Below, one piece after another: positions 25,685-34,389 of a DNA stretch of 36,801 nt. Each line of letters begins with the position of its first letter. Within the stretch, counting starts at the first letter, position 1. This DNA comes from JAVKDP01 sp040222185 (GTDB taxonomy: Bacteria > Bacteroidota > Rhodothermia > Balneolales > Balneolaceae): positions 1 to 36,801 of the forward strand of contig JAVKDP010000098.1 in NCBI GenBank assembly GCA_040222185.1, given 5' to 3'. The notes beneath the pieces are model-generated. The model was given only the letters and a program-made list of their open reading frames with translations, ran no database searches and was not told the origin of the DNA. Position numbers and translations under genes: made by a program.

Positions 25685-27922
25685 GTGACTAAAAAATCAC
25701 TGCTTGTTAAGCCGGAAATTGAACAAAAAATTGACGCTCTGCTTTCTCAAATGACCATTGGTGAAAAAGTGGGTCAAATGAATCAATATAGTGGGGTTTA
25801 TGATGCCACTGGTCCTATGGCAGATGCTTACGATCCGGAAGAGAAATTCAGAAAAATTGCTGCCGGAAAAATTGGGTCAATGCTCAATGTAATAGGTACT
25901 AAGGACACCCGCGAAGCACAGAGAGTTGCAGTCGAAGAATCCAGGCTGGCCATACCTCTCATTTTCGGATATGATGTAATCCACGGATATAAAACTATGC
26001 TTCCTATTCCAATTGCAGATGCTTCGAGCTGGGATATGGATATAATCAGTAAAGGGTCTCGGGTTGCTGCTACAGAATCTGCTGCTGCTGGTATACACTG
26101 GACTTTCGCTCCTATGATGGATGTTACACGAGACGCTCGCTGGGGACGTATCATGGAAGGCTCTGGTGAAGATCCTTTCTTGGCTTCCAAGATTGCCGTA
26201 GCAAGAATTAAAGCTCTCCAGGGAGATGATTTATCCGGAATAGATACAATAGCAGCTACAGCGAAACACTTCACAGGGTATGGCTTTGTCATCGCCGGAC
26301 TGGATTATAATACCGTTGAAATAAACAGGAATACACTATATAACATGGTATTACCCCCTTTCAAGGCTTCGGTAGATGCTGGTGTTGCTACGGTAATGAA
26401 TTCCTTTAATGACATTGATGGAGTTCCTGTTACCGGTAATAAAGCCCTACAAAGGGATGTATTGAAACATGACTGGTCATTTGATGGTTTTATTATCTCA
26501 GATTGGAATACCGTTGGTGAGATGGTTGTACATGGATATGCTGAAGACTTAAAAGACGCTGCTAAAAAGGCGGCTATTGCAGGAACCGATATGGATATGC
26601 AATCCAGGGGTTATGAAATTTATCTTGAAGAGCTCGTTAAATCAGGAAAAGTTGATGAAAAACTTATTGATGAATCGGTTCGAAGAATCCTTAGAGTAAA
26701 ATTCCTGCTTGGGGTTTTTGATGACCCTTATCGCTATTGTGATCCTGAAAGAGAAAAGAAAGTGATGCTATCTGATGAACATAGAGCAATCGCCCGCGAA
26801 TCAGCTAAACATTCTATTGTGTTACTCAAGAATGAAGATAATATTCTCCCTTTATCTAAAAAACTAAAATCAATAGCTGTAATTGGCGGACTTGGAGATG
26901 ATAAAGACACACCTTTGGGTAGTTGGAGAGGTAAAGCTATAAAAGATTCAGCTGTTTCTTTACTGGAGGGAATTCAGAATGCTGTTGATGAATCTACTTC
27001 CGTAAAATTTGCAAAAGGATATACACTAGCTTCCGGCGACCGAGAGTTTATAAAAGAACTCAACTTCGATGATGTTAATGATACCTCAGGATTCGAAGAA
27101 GCAATTAATCTTGCCAAAACATCAGAAACAGTAATTATGGCTGTTGGAGAAGAGTGCTTTCAATCGGGTGAGAGTCGAAGTCAGACTAATATCGGATTAA
27201 AAGGAACCCAACTCGAACTACTGAAGGAAATCAAAAAGGTAAATGATAATGTTGTCATTGTTCTGATGAATGGGCGCCCTATTGCTGAAGCATGGATGTA
27301 TGAAAACATGCCTGCTATCATAGAGGCCTGGCATCTTGGTTCTGAAGCTGGACATGGAATAACTGATGTAATTTTTGGTGACTACAACCCATCTGGTAAA
27401 TTGCCAATGTCTATCCCAAGAAATATTGGGCAGGTTCCTGTTTACTACAATCATAACCGAACCGGACGCCCTGTTGAGTTTCCAAGCGATCCCGAAGTTG
27501 TGTTCTGGACGCACTATTCTGACTCAGAACGGACTCCTCAATACCCATTTGGCTACGGTTTAAGTTATAGCACTTTTGAGTATTCTGATTTCAGTATCAG
27601 TTCATCTAAAATGAAAATAGATGATCAACTAGAAGTGCAAGTGAAGGTTACTAATACGAGTTCAATAGCTGGAGAAGAAGTAGTCCAAATGTATATTAAT
27701 GATAAACATTCCAGTACTATTCGCCCGGTTAAGGAGCTAAAAGGATTTGAAAAGATTGCATTAAAAGCAGGTGAATCAAAGACGGTAACCTTTATGATAA
27801 CCGAAGAGACCTTGTCATTCTATGGTTCAGACCTGGAATTTAAAGCTGAACCTGGCGAGTTTGAGATAATGATTGGTGGAAACTCTGTTGACTTGCTAAT
27901 TGAAGAGTTTGAATTGATATAA
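25685..27922 (+). CDS. bglX: Glycoside hydrolase family 3 beta-glucosidase, BglX-like
   Basis: The product has a GH3 N-terminal barrel ('IPLIFGYDVIHGYKTMLPIP'), the nucleophile motif 'DGFIISDWN' (the Asp codon is 26501-26503), a GH3 C-terminal domain ('SIVLLKNEDNILPLSKK') and a fibronectin-III-like end domain ('NTSSIAGEEVVQMYINDKHS'). It would release terminal beta-glucose from oligosaccharides. I chose GTG 25685 because GGAG lies 8 bases upstream (25673-25676); a TTG at 25667 would add six residues. Neither start gives a signal peptide, so the enzyme appears cytoplasmic, unlike E. coli BglX, which is periplasmic. Confidence 0.88.
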   Translation: MTKKSLLVKPEIEQKIDALLSQMTIGEKVGQMNQYSGVYDATGPMADAYDPEEKFRKIAAGKIGSMLNVIGTKDTREAQRVAVEESRLAIPLIFGYDVIHGYKTMLPIPIADASSWDMDIISKGSRVAATESAAAGIHWTFAPMMDVTRDARWGRIMEGSGEDPFLASKIAVARIKALQGDDLSGIDTIAATAKHFTGYGFVIAGLDYNTVEINRNTLYNMVLPPFKASVDAGVATVMNSFNDIDGVPVTGNKALQRDVLKHDWSFDGFIISDWNTVGEMVVHGYAEDLKDAAKKAAIAGTDMDMQSRGYEIYLEELVKSGKVDEKLIDESVRRILRVKFLLGVFDDPYRYCDPEREKKVMLSDEHRAIARESAKHSIVLLKNEDNILPLSKKLKSIAVIGGLGDDKDTPLGSWRGKAIKDSAVSLLEGIQNAVDESTSVKFAKGYTLASGDREFIKELNFDDVNDTSGFEEAINLAKTSETVIMAVGEECFQSGESRSQTNIGLKGTQLELLKEIKKVNDNVVIVLMNGRPIAEAWMYENMPAIIEAWHLGSEAGHGITDVIFGDYNPSGKLPMSIPRNIGQVPVYYNHNRTGRPVEFPSDPEVVFWTHYSDSERTPQYPFGYGLSYSTFEYSDFSISSSKMKIDDQLEVQVKVTNTSSIAGEEVVQMYINDKHSSTIRPVKELKGFEKIALKAGESKTVTFMITEETLSFYGSDLEFKAEPGEFEIMIGGNSVDLLIEEFELI

Positions 27923-27928
27923 AACAAA

Positions 27929-27956
27929 AAAAGCCCTGACTATTGCCAGGGCTTTT
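27929..27956. terminator. Bidirectional terminator between GH3 and Bax-inhibitor-like genes
   Basis: A perfect 10-bp stem (27929-27938 with 27947-27956, core GCCCTG/CAGGGC) is flanked by A and T runs on both sides, so it can end transcripts from both converging genes. Confidence 0.92.
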
Positions 27957-27979
27957 AAATTCTTTAAAACCTCTTGCGC

Positions 27980-28672
27980 TTATTTTCTCTGTCCGAAAAT
28001 TCGAAGTAAGAAGATAAATAGATTAATAAAGTCAAGATAAAGAGCGAGAGCTCCCATAATAGCACCTTTTCTTCCTTCCTCTGATTCTATATTCAGTTCC
28101 AAACTCATGCGCTTGATCTTCTGCGTATCATAAGCTGTGAGTCCAACAAATATCAGAACACCTGCATAGGTAATAATCCAATACATCATTGGGTTATTCA
28201 GGAAGATATTTACAACACTAGCTATGATTAAACCAATGAGTGCCATAAAAAGCAGGTTTCCCCAGCTTGTAAGATCTTTCTTAGTGAAATAACCATAAGC
28301 ACTCATTGCTCCAAAGGTACCTGCAGTAATAAAAAATGTGGAAGCTACCGAAGCTCCTGTGTACGCAATAAGAAGAACTGATAGCGTAAGTCCATTTAAT
28401 GCTGAATAAAGCAAAAATAAGCTTATCGCAAGGTTCGATGTCATTCTGTTTATCGCCGATACCATCCAGAATACAATACCCAATTCAGCTATGATTAAAC
28501 CCATAAACATGTATGGAGTCCCGAAGATAAAATTCAAGAGGGCATCAGAACTTGCCGTTCTAAAAGCGATAAATCCTGTGATTGTTAATGCAAGAGCCAT
28601 CCAGGAATAAACCTTATTAATAAAGTTTATTTGGATTGTACTCGTTTGTTCAGCGGTGAGTTCGGTATACAT
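27980..28672 (-). CDS. Bax inhibitor-1 / YetJ-like membrane protein
   Basis: The 230-residue protein has seven hydrophobic spans and the BI-1 family landmarks: 'KVYSWMALALTITGFIAF' in the first span, 'GLTAYDTQKIKRM' with a conserved Asp, and the C-terminal 'LYLDFINLFIFLLRIFG' with the second conserved Asp. In the bacterial relative YetJ these acidic residues gate a pH-sensitive calcium leak. The gene has a 38-bp near-perfect palindrome just before its start codon. Confidence 0.92.
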   Translation of the reverse strand: MYTELTAEQTSTIQINFINKVYSWMALALTITGFIAFRTASSDALLNFIFGTPYMFMGLIIAELGIVFWMVSAINRMTSNLAISLFLLYSALNGLTLSVLLIAYTGASVASTFFITAGTFGAMSAYGYFTKKDLTSWGNLLFMALIGLIIASVVNIFLNNPMMYWIITYAGVLIFVGLTAYDTQKIKRMSLELNIESEEGRKGAIMGALALYLDFINLFIFLLRIFGQRK

Positions 28673-28675
28673 AGT

Positions 28676-28713
28676 GTTATCTTTTTAATTCTTTAAAGAA
28701 CTAAAAAGATAAC
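28676..28713. promoter_or_regulatory. 38-bp near-perfect AT-rich palindrome before the BI-1 gene
   Basis: The arms 28676-28694 and 28695-28713 match in 18 of 19 positions with no spacer (centre TTTAAA, outer ends GTTATC and GATAAC). The palindrome ends three bases before the start codon at 28672. It may be an operator or a leader hairpin hiding the ribosome-binding site, and it also lies downstream of the DUF5916 gene. It lacks the GC core of a terminator. Confidence 0.55.
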
Positions 28714-28750
28714 AATCTATTTTGTTAATAAATGTACCTGGTGATCAAAA

Positions 28751-31537
28751 TTAGCTACCGAACCAATAGCTGAATTTAATTAGAAACACATTGGTGGGTT
28801 CCGGATCAAACAAGCCTCTGATATCTCGTCCGATATTGTACTCTCCGTTTCCAATACTACCCGCTCTTTGCTGCTGCCACACTAAGAAAAAGGTTGAACC
28901 TGGCTTATATTCCCATCTGAATACCGCATTTCCCTGGATGGAGCGGAAAGTAAAATCAGATCTTCTGAAGTCGAAATCGGAAGTTCCGTCTTCGTCAATA
29001 TCAACAGAATAATTACCATTACCTGTTTCCGTAATTTCGCCTTCATCTTCGCCATATCTGTCGAATCCGAAGCCTCCAGGATTATTGAATTCGCCAAAGT
29101 TAGTAAACCTGGATGAAGCAATAAACGGACGAGCATAAGTTTGAAGACTCATTTTTGGAGTAAACGTCCAATTTAACCTGATCTCGGTTGATAAGTTCAT
29201 ACTTCTGGCATCTGCAAAAATATACCTGGTTCCAAAAGTTTGACCGGCATCGGGGTCACCAGCATCTCTTGCAACAGCTGCTACAAACTGGTCTTCATCT
29301 AATTCAAATCCTATTTCTGGCTCAATCTCTAACTGGATGAACGTTGTCGGGCGATATGAAATATCAAACCAATAGTAGTCATCATATTCGTTTTCGATAT
29401 CTCTTCGGTGAAACTGCCCTGTTCCCATTGAGAATACTTTTGATCTGTCGGTACCCACATTGAAGTTGAAGTTTATATCGTCATTAAATTTCATTAGTGG
29501 CCCGCCTCTTGTTAAGCGATCGCTTACTCTCCCCAATGAACCATTAAAGTTCAAATTAAAGGTCCATTGGTTTTTGAATCGTGTAAAGCCTCCAATGTTG
29601 TAGTTTTGATTGATACGATCTCCATCATAGTTCCAGGCATGTAAATGATAACTCCATACTTCCCAGTACTGAACCTTTTTAGGTGCTGTTTCCTGGTATT
29701 GGAACGCAAAGCTTAGTGCCCTGTAATCTGCCCTCCTCTGAAATCCAATATCGTTGGTTTCATACCCAGGACTAACTTCTGAATAAGTAACCGATCCTGT
29801 AAAGTGATCTCCGGATGATTTTCTAAAACTCATTTCAGTAGCAAAACCTTCCAAGCTGGTTTTAGTAGGATCTACACTTAGTTCTTTTGAATCTACTCGC
29901 TGCATGTATCTCTGAGGAGCATTTTGAGCATTTGTGATAGTTTGTGCACTACCGTTTATCTGGCTCATCGAAAACGTACCACTAACTACATATTCCCTGT
30001 CTTTCCAATTATGCTCAAAATCAAGACCTCCAATATAGGCTGACTTCCTTAAATAATCTTCAAAATAGGTATCACTAATATTCCTGTTTACTGCACTCAG
30101 GAATCCACCCGCTACAGTATTTCCTTCATTTATATCTTTCTTCACCCTTGTAACCAGGTAATTCGTTCCGGGCTCCACTACAAAATCTCCGCTGACCTGA
30201 CCTAATGTATTCCCCTGATTAACCGTAAAATCCGAAGTTTCTTCCAGAGTATACGCATTCAACACGCCGATAGACCAACCTGACTTTGTTTTACCACTAA
30301 TCTTAGCCGCTGCAGCAATATTGGTTTGATCGGGGAAATCCTGGTAAGAACTTTGAACACTATCTCTATTGAAAACACTTCCGTTGTTAAAATCATTGAA
30401 CCTGTTTAATGAACCTTGTGGAGACCGGCCTATCCTTCGTGAATAAAAAGTATTTGGGTTCCCAAATGAATTGTAGGTCCTGGTACGTCCGAAGCGAAAA
30501 ATCTCGTTCCCTTCCAGGAAGAACGGTCTTCGCTCAGAGAAAAAGATTTCAAACTGAGACAAGTTAATCGTTGCAGGATCAGCTTCTACCTGTCCGAAAT
30601 CAGGATTTATAGTTGCTGTTAGCGTTAGATCAGAGGTTAGTCCATATTTTACGTCTCCACCTATATTAGCTGAGACTTCATTTCGCTCATAATAAGGATT
30701 ATCCGTTACCTGCTCTGGTATTCTTGTTAACCTGGACGAGATATAAGGAGATACCTCCAGTCTGCGAGGCTCATCAAGGTTTGATATCCCATTCAATCGA
30801 CCAAAATTGGAAACTATTCCAGCTTCTGTCTGTGAAGTAGGTGCCCAATAGTTAAACTCGTTATGCCTAGGGATTCTCCGCTGGAAATTTACACCCCATG
30901 ACTGATTTATATCCTTTGAACTAAACCTGAGCTGTGATAAAGGAATCTTCAACTCAGCTGACCAGCCATTTGCCAATAATTGTGCTTCTGATTCCCATAC
31001 TGCATCCCAAAGCACATCTTCGCCGTTATCATCGTAATAAAGAATGTCTTTCTGGACACCTCTTGGATTAATTGCAAAAGTAAACGCCGTTCTTTTATCG
31101 TTATAACTGTCGAAACTAACATATACCCAGTCGCTTGTTTCACTCCCATCTCTTCTGAAGAGTGAACTGATTGCTGAATCTGGTGCTGTATCAAAAGCCA
31201 TTACCCCAACATAGATATATTTATCTGTATACAATATCTGAACTTCTGTTTTCTGCGAAGGATTACCGCCATCTACTGGAAAACGCTGAGTAAAATCAGT
31301 AGCTACCGGGGCTTGTGACCATATTGATTCATCCAACATCCCGTCAAGTTGGATTAGTCCATTGCTTTGAATTCGTACAGCATCCATTGTTGGATCATCT
31401 GCACGTCCTTTTCTATAGTCGATGTTTTTTTGTGTATCAACTATATAGGTTCCATTATCAGCAGGAATTCTATTCTGAGCGAAAGATTCCGCACCGAAAA
31501 AAAGGCATAGTATTAGCAGGGTATGAAATTTTCTCAT
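28751..31537 (-). CDS. DUF5916 outer-membrane protein with CBM9-like domain
   Basis: The 928-residue precursor has a signal peptide (1-20, ending SFAQ). A sugar-binding-like CBM9 domain follows (about 55-220: 'IQLDGMLDESIW', 'RTAFTFAINPRGVQKDILYY', 'GWSAELKIPLSQLRF'). Then comes the DUF5916 region, a long stretch of alternating beta strands to a C-terminal aromatic residue pattern ('FLIKFSYWFGS'), which looks like an outer-membrane beta barrel. 'NPDFGQVEADPATINLSQFE' and 'ERRPFFLEGNEIF' are characteristic of this family. Function is not established. A 124-base gap with several hairpins separates it from the upstream DUF4097 gene. Confidence 0.88.
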   Translation of the reverse strand: MRKFHTLLILCLFFGAESFAQNRIPADNGTYIVDTQKNIDYRKGRADDPTMDAVRIQSNGLIQLDGMLDESIWSQAPVATDFTQRFPVDGGNPSQKTEVQILYTDKYIYVGVMAFDTAPDSAISSLFRRDGSETSDWVYVSFDSYNDKRTAFTFAINPRGVQKDILYYDDNGEDVLWDAVWESEAQLLANGWSAELKIPLSQLRFSSKDINQSWGVNFQRRIPRHNEFNYWAPTSQTEAGIVSNFGRLNGISNLDEPRRLEVSPYISSRLTRIPEQVTDNPYYERNEVSANIGGDVKYGLTSDLTLTATINPDFGQVEADPATINLSQFEIFFSERRPFFLEGNEIFRFGRTRTYNSFGNPNTFYSRRIGRSPQGSLNRFNDFNNGSVFNRDSVQSSYQDFPDQTNIAAAAKISGKTKSGWSIGVLNAYTLEETSDFTVNQGNTLGQVSGDFVVEPGTNYLVTRVKKDINEGNTVAGGFLSAVNRNISDTYFEDYLRKSAYIGGLDFEHNWKDREYVVSGTFSMSQINGSAQTITNAQNAPQRYMQRVDSKELSVDPTKTSLEGFATEMSFRKSSGDHFTGSVTYSEVSPGYETNDIGFQRRADYRALSFAFQYQETAPKKVQYWEVWSYHLHAWNYDGDRINQNYNIGGFTRFKNQWTFNLNFNGSLGRVSDRLTRGGPLMKFNDDINFNFNVGTDRSKVFSMGTGQFHRRDIENEYDDYYWFDISYRPTTFIQLEIEPEIGFELDEDQFVAAVARDAGDPDAGQTFGTRYIFADARSMNLSTEIRLNWTFTPKMSLQTYARPFIASSRFTNFGEFNNPGGFGFDRYGEDEGEITETGNGNYSVDIDEDGTSDFDFRRSDFTFRSIQGNAVFRWEYKPGSTFFLVWQQQRAGSIGNGEYNIGRDIRGLFDPEPTNVFLIKFSYWFGS

Positions 31538-31568
31538 AACAAAGAGGTTAGGATTTTTTAGGGGGTTA

Positions 31569-31662
31569 GGCAGTCTTCACTTAGTTAAAAAGAACTGCCC
31601 GACAAATGGTTAAGGACTCGTGTGTTTGACGAGTGTAAATCGAAGTCGTTACTTCGATTTAC
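31569..31662. other. Three consecutive hairpins between DUF4097 and DUF5916 genes
   Basis: The strongest is a perfect 12-bp stem (31635-31646 with 31651-31662, loop CGTT) that touches the last base of the DUF4097 stop codon. Next is ACTCGT/ACGAGT (31616-31621 with 31629-31634). A third, imperfect one pairs GGCAGT (31569-31574) with ACTGCC (about 31594-31599). No good T run follows on the minus strand, so mRNA 3'-end protection or regulation is as likely as termination. Confidence 0.5.
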
Positions 31663-32465
31663 TAATTTTTACTTATTTCTATATCACCATGGAGAGTTTT
31701 GAAAAGGAATTCAGGGCCACCACCATTTACAGATCCTGTGATCCATTTATTTACGGTTACAGTGTACTTTCCATTGCCTGAAGTAATTTCTGAGCTTCCG
31801 GCAGACCGGTCGATAGCCATATCAAAATTAGTATACACATCGCCATAATCGGTTTTCATTTTTGCAGTAAACTTAGTGCCTGAAGGAAATGCAACATCTA
31901 TATCTCCATTCAAACCGGTAAACGACATTGGAGTATTTGGGATAACAGAAACCATTTCCACTTCTATATCTCCGTTTACACTATTAACTACTACTGAACC
32001 TCCGATACGTGTCATTTCAACATCGCCGTTTGTGGCTTTGACCTCATGCTCACCGGTAACACCGTCGATAGTGAGGTCACCGTGTGTAACCTGGATATCC
32101 AAAGAGAAATTTCTTGGTACCAGGACCTCAAGATCCAAATCATGGCTATTTGGGGAAGTTTTGATACTAACAATGTTATTGTCCTCAGTAACTTCTAATC
32201 CAACGCCACTGGTTGATATACGTCGCAGGCCATTACGATTGTAGTTATCTCTCCTATCATCATCATCGCCATCAAATATTACGATTACATCATTTCCACT
32301 GTGGGCTTTAACTGTGATATCATCGGCAAATACAGCATTGAGCTTCAGTTTACCTTCCTTGCCTGGATTTGATAGCGGTACCCGTAGGTCATCCTGGGCT
32401 GCTGCTGTTCCTGCTGCCATCAACAGGATTACTAATGCATAGATTATTCTATTTATCTTTTTCAT
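31662..32465 (-). CDS. Exported DUF4097 beta-repeat protein
   Basis: The 267-residue protein has a signal peptide (1-24, ending TAAAQ) and the DUF4097 pattern of repeated short beta strands: 'VTHGDLTIDGVTGEHEVKAT', 'NGDVEMTRIGGSVVVNSVNG', 'DIEVEMVS', 'FKTLHGDIEIS'. DUF4097 proteins form right-handed beta-helix-like repeats and often sit in operons with ECF sigma factors, as here. It is 17 bases downstream of the second DUF4097 gene and probably co-transcribed from the sigma gene. Molecular role is unknown. Confidence 0.85.
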   Translation of the reverse strand: MKKINRIIYALVILLMAAGTAAAQDDLRVPLSNPGKEGKLKLNAVFADDITVKAHSGNDVIVIFDGDDDDRRDNYNRNGLRRISTSGVGLEVTEDNNIVSIKTSPNSHDLDLEVLVPRNFSLDIQVTHGDLTIDGVTGEHEVKATNGDVEMTRIGGSVVVNSVNGDIEVEMVSVIPNTPMSFTGLNGDIDVAFPSGTKFTAKMKTDYGDVYTNFDMAIDRSAGSSEITSGNGKYTVTVNKWITGSVNGGGPEFLFKTLHGDIEISKN

Positions 32466-32482
32466 CGTTTCGTCTTTATATA

Positions 32483-33604
32483 TTATGATTTTCTTTGTCG
32501 GATGTATGCACTACCGTTGACCATTTTAAAACCCATCTCAATATCTCCGTCTCCAATCTGGATAGGAGAAGATTGATTGATTTTATATCGATAGCCATTT
32601 CCATCTCTTTCCTTGTTCAATCGGTTTGGGAGACGTTTTACCTGCTCAAAATCTGTGTACAGTTCACCGTGTAAACTTTCAAAGGTTACAATCGCTGAAA
32701 GATCTTTTGGTGAATAAATTTCTATAGAACCATTAACGGTTTTAAAATCAAGATCAGAAGTCGGGCTTTCCAGGAACCACACTTCCACATTTCCATTTAC
32801 AGTATTCGCTGTGGTATAACCAATCACATCCTTTACAGTAACTGATCCATTTACATTATTTGCCCGAACCCCGTTATTCATTTTCTCGACATACACTTCT
32901 CCACCATTAATAGTAGATGCCCGAAGTTCCATGTTATTTGGGACTTTGATCTCAAGATCAAAATGAAAATTGATCCGATCCCTGTCATTATCATCATCCC
33001 AATTCATATGATAATTCATTCTTCCTCTTTTAAACTCTACATAGGCGTAAGGAGCTTCAATATAGGCGTATAACCCTTCTTCGTATAACTCTGTATTTAT
33101 ATAGACCTCTGAAGCTTCCCTATCACTTATATCTCCTCTTTTCTTCCAGACTTCTTTGATACCTGTAATAATGATTTCATCACCATCATAGCCGGTAACC
33201 TTAACATCACCATTTATATTCTTGATAATGAACTCGGTAGCATCATTAAATTCATTTTTACCGATTCTAATATCGATATCCTCTTTAATAGAAGGGCCAT
33301 CATCATTATGCCGTGTATCAAGATTCCAATTAAAACCTGAGTTGAAGTTATAATCGAAGTTGGTAGGGATATCCAGGTCCATGTCGAAATCAAAATCGAA
33401 ATCAAAGTCATGCATGAAGTCATAATCGAAGTCGAAGTCAAAATCGAGATCTAAATCCAAATCCAGATCCAAGTCGAAATCTCTGGCTATATCAATGTCG
33501 ATAGCAAAGTTCATGTCATCTTTAACATCTACCTGAACATGTTGAGCTATCACTTGAGTACCAATAAAAGCTATAGTAAATAGGGTGAGTACGAGTTTTT
33601 TCAT
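32483..33604 (-). CDS. Exported DUF4097 protein with Asp-alternating tract
   Basis: The 373-residue protein has a signal peptide (1-20, ending VIAQ). From about residue 36 to 80 nearly every second residue is Asp, alternating with Leu or Phe ('DLDLDLDLDFDFDFDYDF', then more after 'MHD'). The remainder is a DUF4097 domain ('IKNINGDVKVTGYDGDEI', 'RANNVNGSVTVKDVIG', 'FKTVNGSIEIYSPKDL', 'FKMVNGSAYIRQR'). The Asp tract could bind calcium or other cations outside the inner membrane, which is inference. Its ATG overlaps the stop of the upstream membrane-protein gene by four bases. Confidence 0.87.
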   Translation of the reverse strand: MKKLVLTLFTIAFIGTQVIAQHVQVDVKDDMNFAIDIDIARDFDLDLDLDLDLDFDFDFDYDFMHDFDFDFDFDMDLDIPTNFDYNFNSGFNWNLDTRHNDDGPSIKEDIDIRIGKNEFNDATEFIIKNINGDVKVTGYDGDEIIITGIKEVWKKRGDISDREASEVYINTELYEEGLYAYIEAPYAYVEFKRGRMNYHMNWDDDNDRDRINFHFDLEIKVPNNMELRASTINGGEVYVEKMNNGVRANNVNGSVTVKDVIGYTTANTVNGNVEVWFLESPTSDLDFKTVNGSIEIYSPKDLSAIVTFESLHGELYTDFEQVKRLPNRLNKERDGNGYRYKINQSSPIQIGDGDIEMGFKMVNGSAYIRQRKS

Positions 33605-34389
33605 AATAGTATGGCTATTGTGTTTTCAACTTTTCGTTTGGTTGCCCCTGCTAAATCCTTCTCATCAATCAGGCGCTGAAATTCATTGGCTGAGTTCTTC
33701 AATCCTAAATCAACCATCGCATCGGCTAGTGTTATGATTACGATGTCCGATTCCTGCCTTGCAATCGACCGAACCATTCCTTCCTGTACAAGTGGCAAGT
33801 TACCCCATCTTGAAAGAGCTTCTACAGCCTGAACCCGCACATTCACACTTTCATTATTATCCAGTGTAAAAAGCAAGGCTCTAATTGCTTTCTCATCTGC
33901 TGTAGGAAGCTGGGCACTTATATTTACGGCACGGAGCTGATCTGTAGTTGAAGGACCTTCCAGCATGCTCACCATCATCATTTCACGCATATTTTGCATC
34001 TCTGAAGTAAGCTGTTCAATTTCGGAATCTCCACTATTTAGCTGGGTTCCGATGAAACCACCAATTACCAGTAATACAAATGCATAAGCCAGCCTCGGCA
34101 TCGTAACCGATTGGAGTAGTTCAACCAGCTTTTCTCTTATAGTTTCTACTAAAGAAACCCGTGTAGTTTGTTTCTCCCCTTCGAGCATGGTATAAAACCT
34201 GTTGCTCATTTCCTGGGAAGGCTCTGGTACCTGGATTAAATCCAGTTCATCATGGAGTTGTTCCATAGCACGGAAGTCGATGAAATCGATATCCCCTTTT
34301 GCAAGGAGTTCTTCCACTTTAAGTTTGTCTTCTTCGCTTAAATTACCCTGAAGATAATCGGCGATCAGTTTTTCATTTTTTTCACTCAT
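33601..34389 (-). CDS. Anti-sigma-like membrane protein with HEAT-like C-terminus
   Basis: The product starts at ATG 34389, overlapping the sigma-factor stop by eight bases; a GTG at 34404 would add five residues. The cytoplasmic N-terminal part (about 1-95) has the helical 'LIADYLQGNLSEEDKLKVEE' pattern of anti-sigma factors but no Cys/His zinc motif. A membrane span lies at about 100-118. The outside part ends in HEAT-like helical repeats ('VNVRVQAVEALSRWGNLP', 'VIITLADAMVDLGLKNSA'). Its place directly after an ECF sigma gene supports a sigma-sequestering role. Confidence 0.75.
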   Translation of the reverse strand: MSEKNEKLIADYLQGNLSEEDKLKVEELLAKGDIDFIDFRAMEQLHDELDLIQVPEPSQEMSNRFYTMLEGEKQTTRVSLVETIREKLVELLQSVTMPRLAYAFVLLVIGGFIGTQLNSGDSEIEQLTSEMQNMREMMMVSMLEGPSTTDQLRAVNISAQLPTADEKAIRALLFTLDNNESVNVRVQAVEALSRWGNLPLVQEGMVRSIARQESDIVIITLADAMVDLGLKNSANEFQRLIDEKDLAGATKRKVENTIAILL

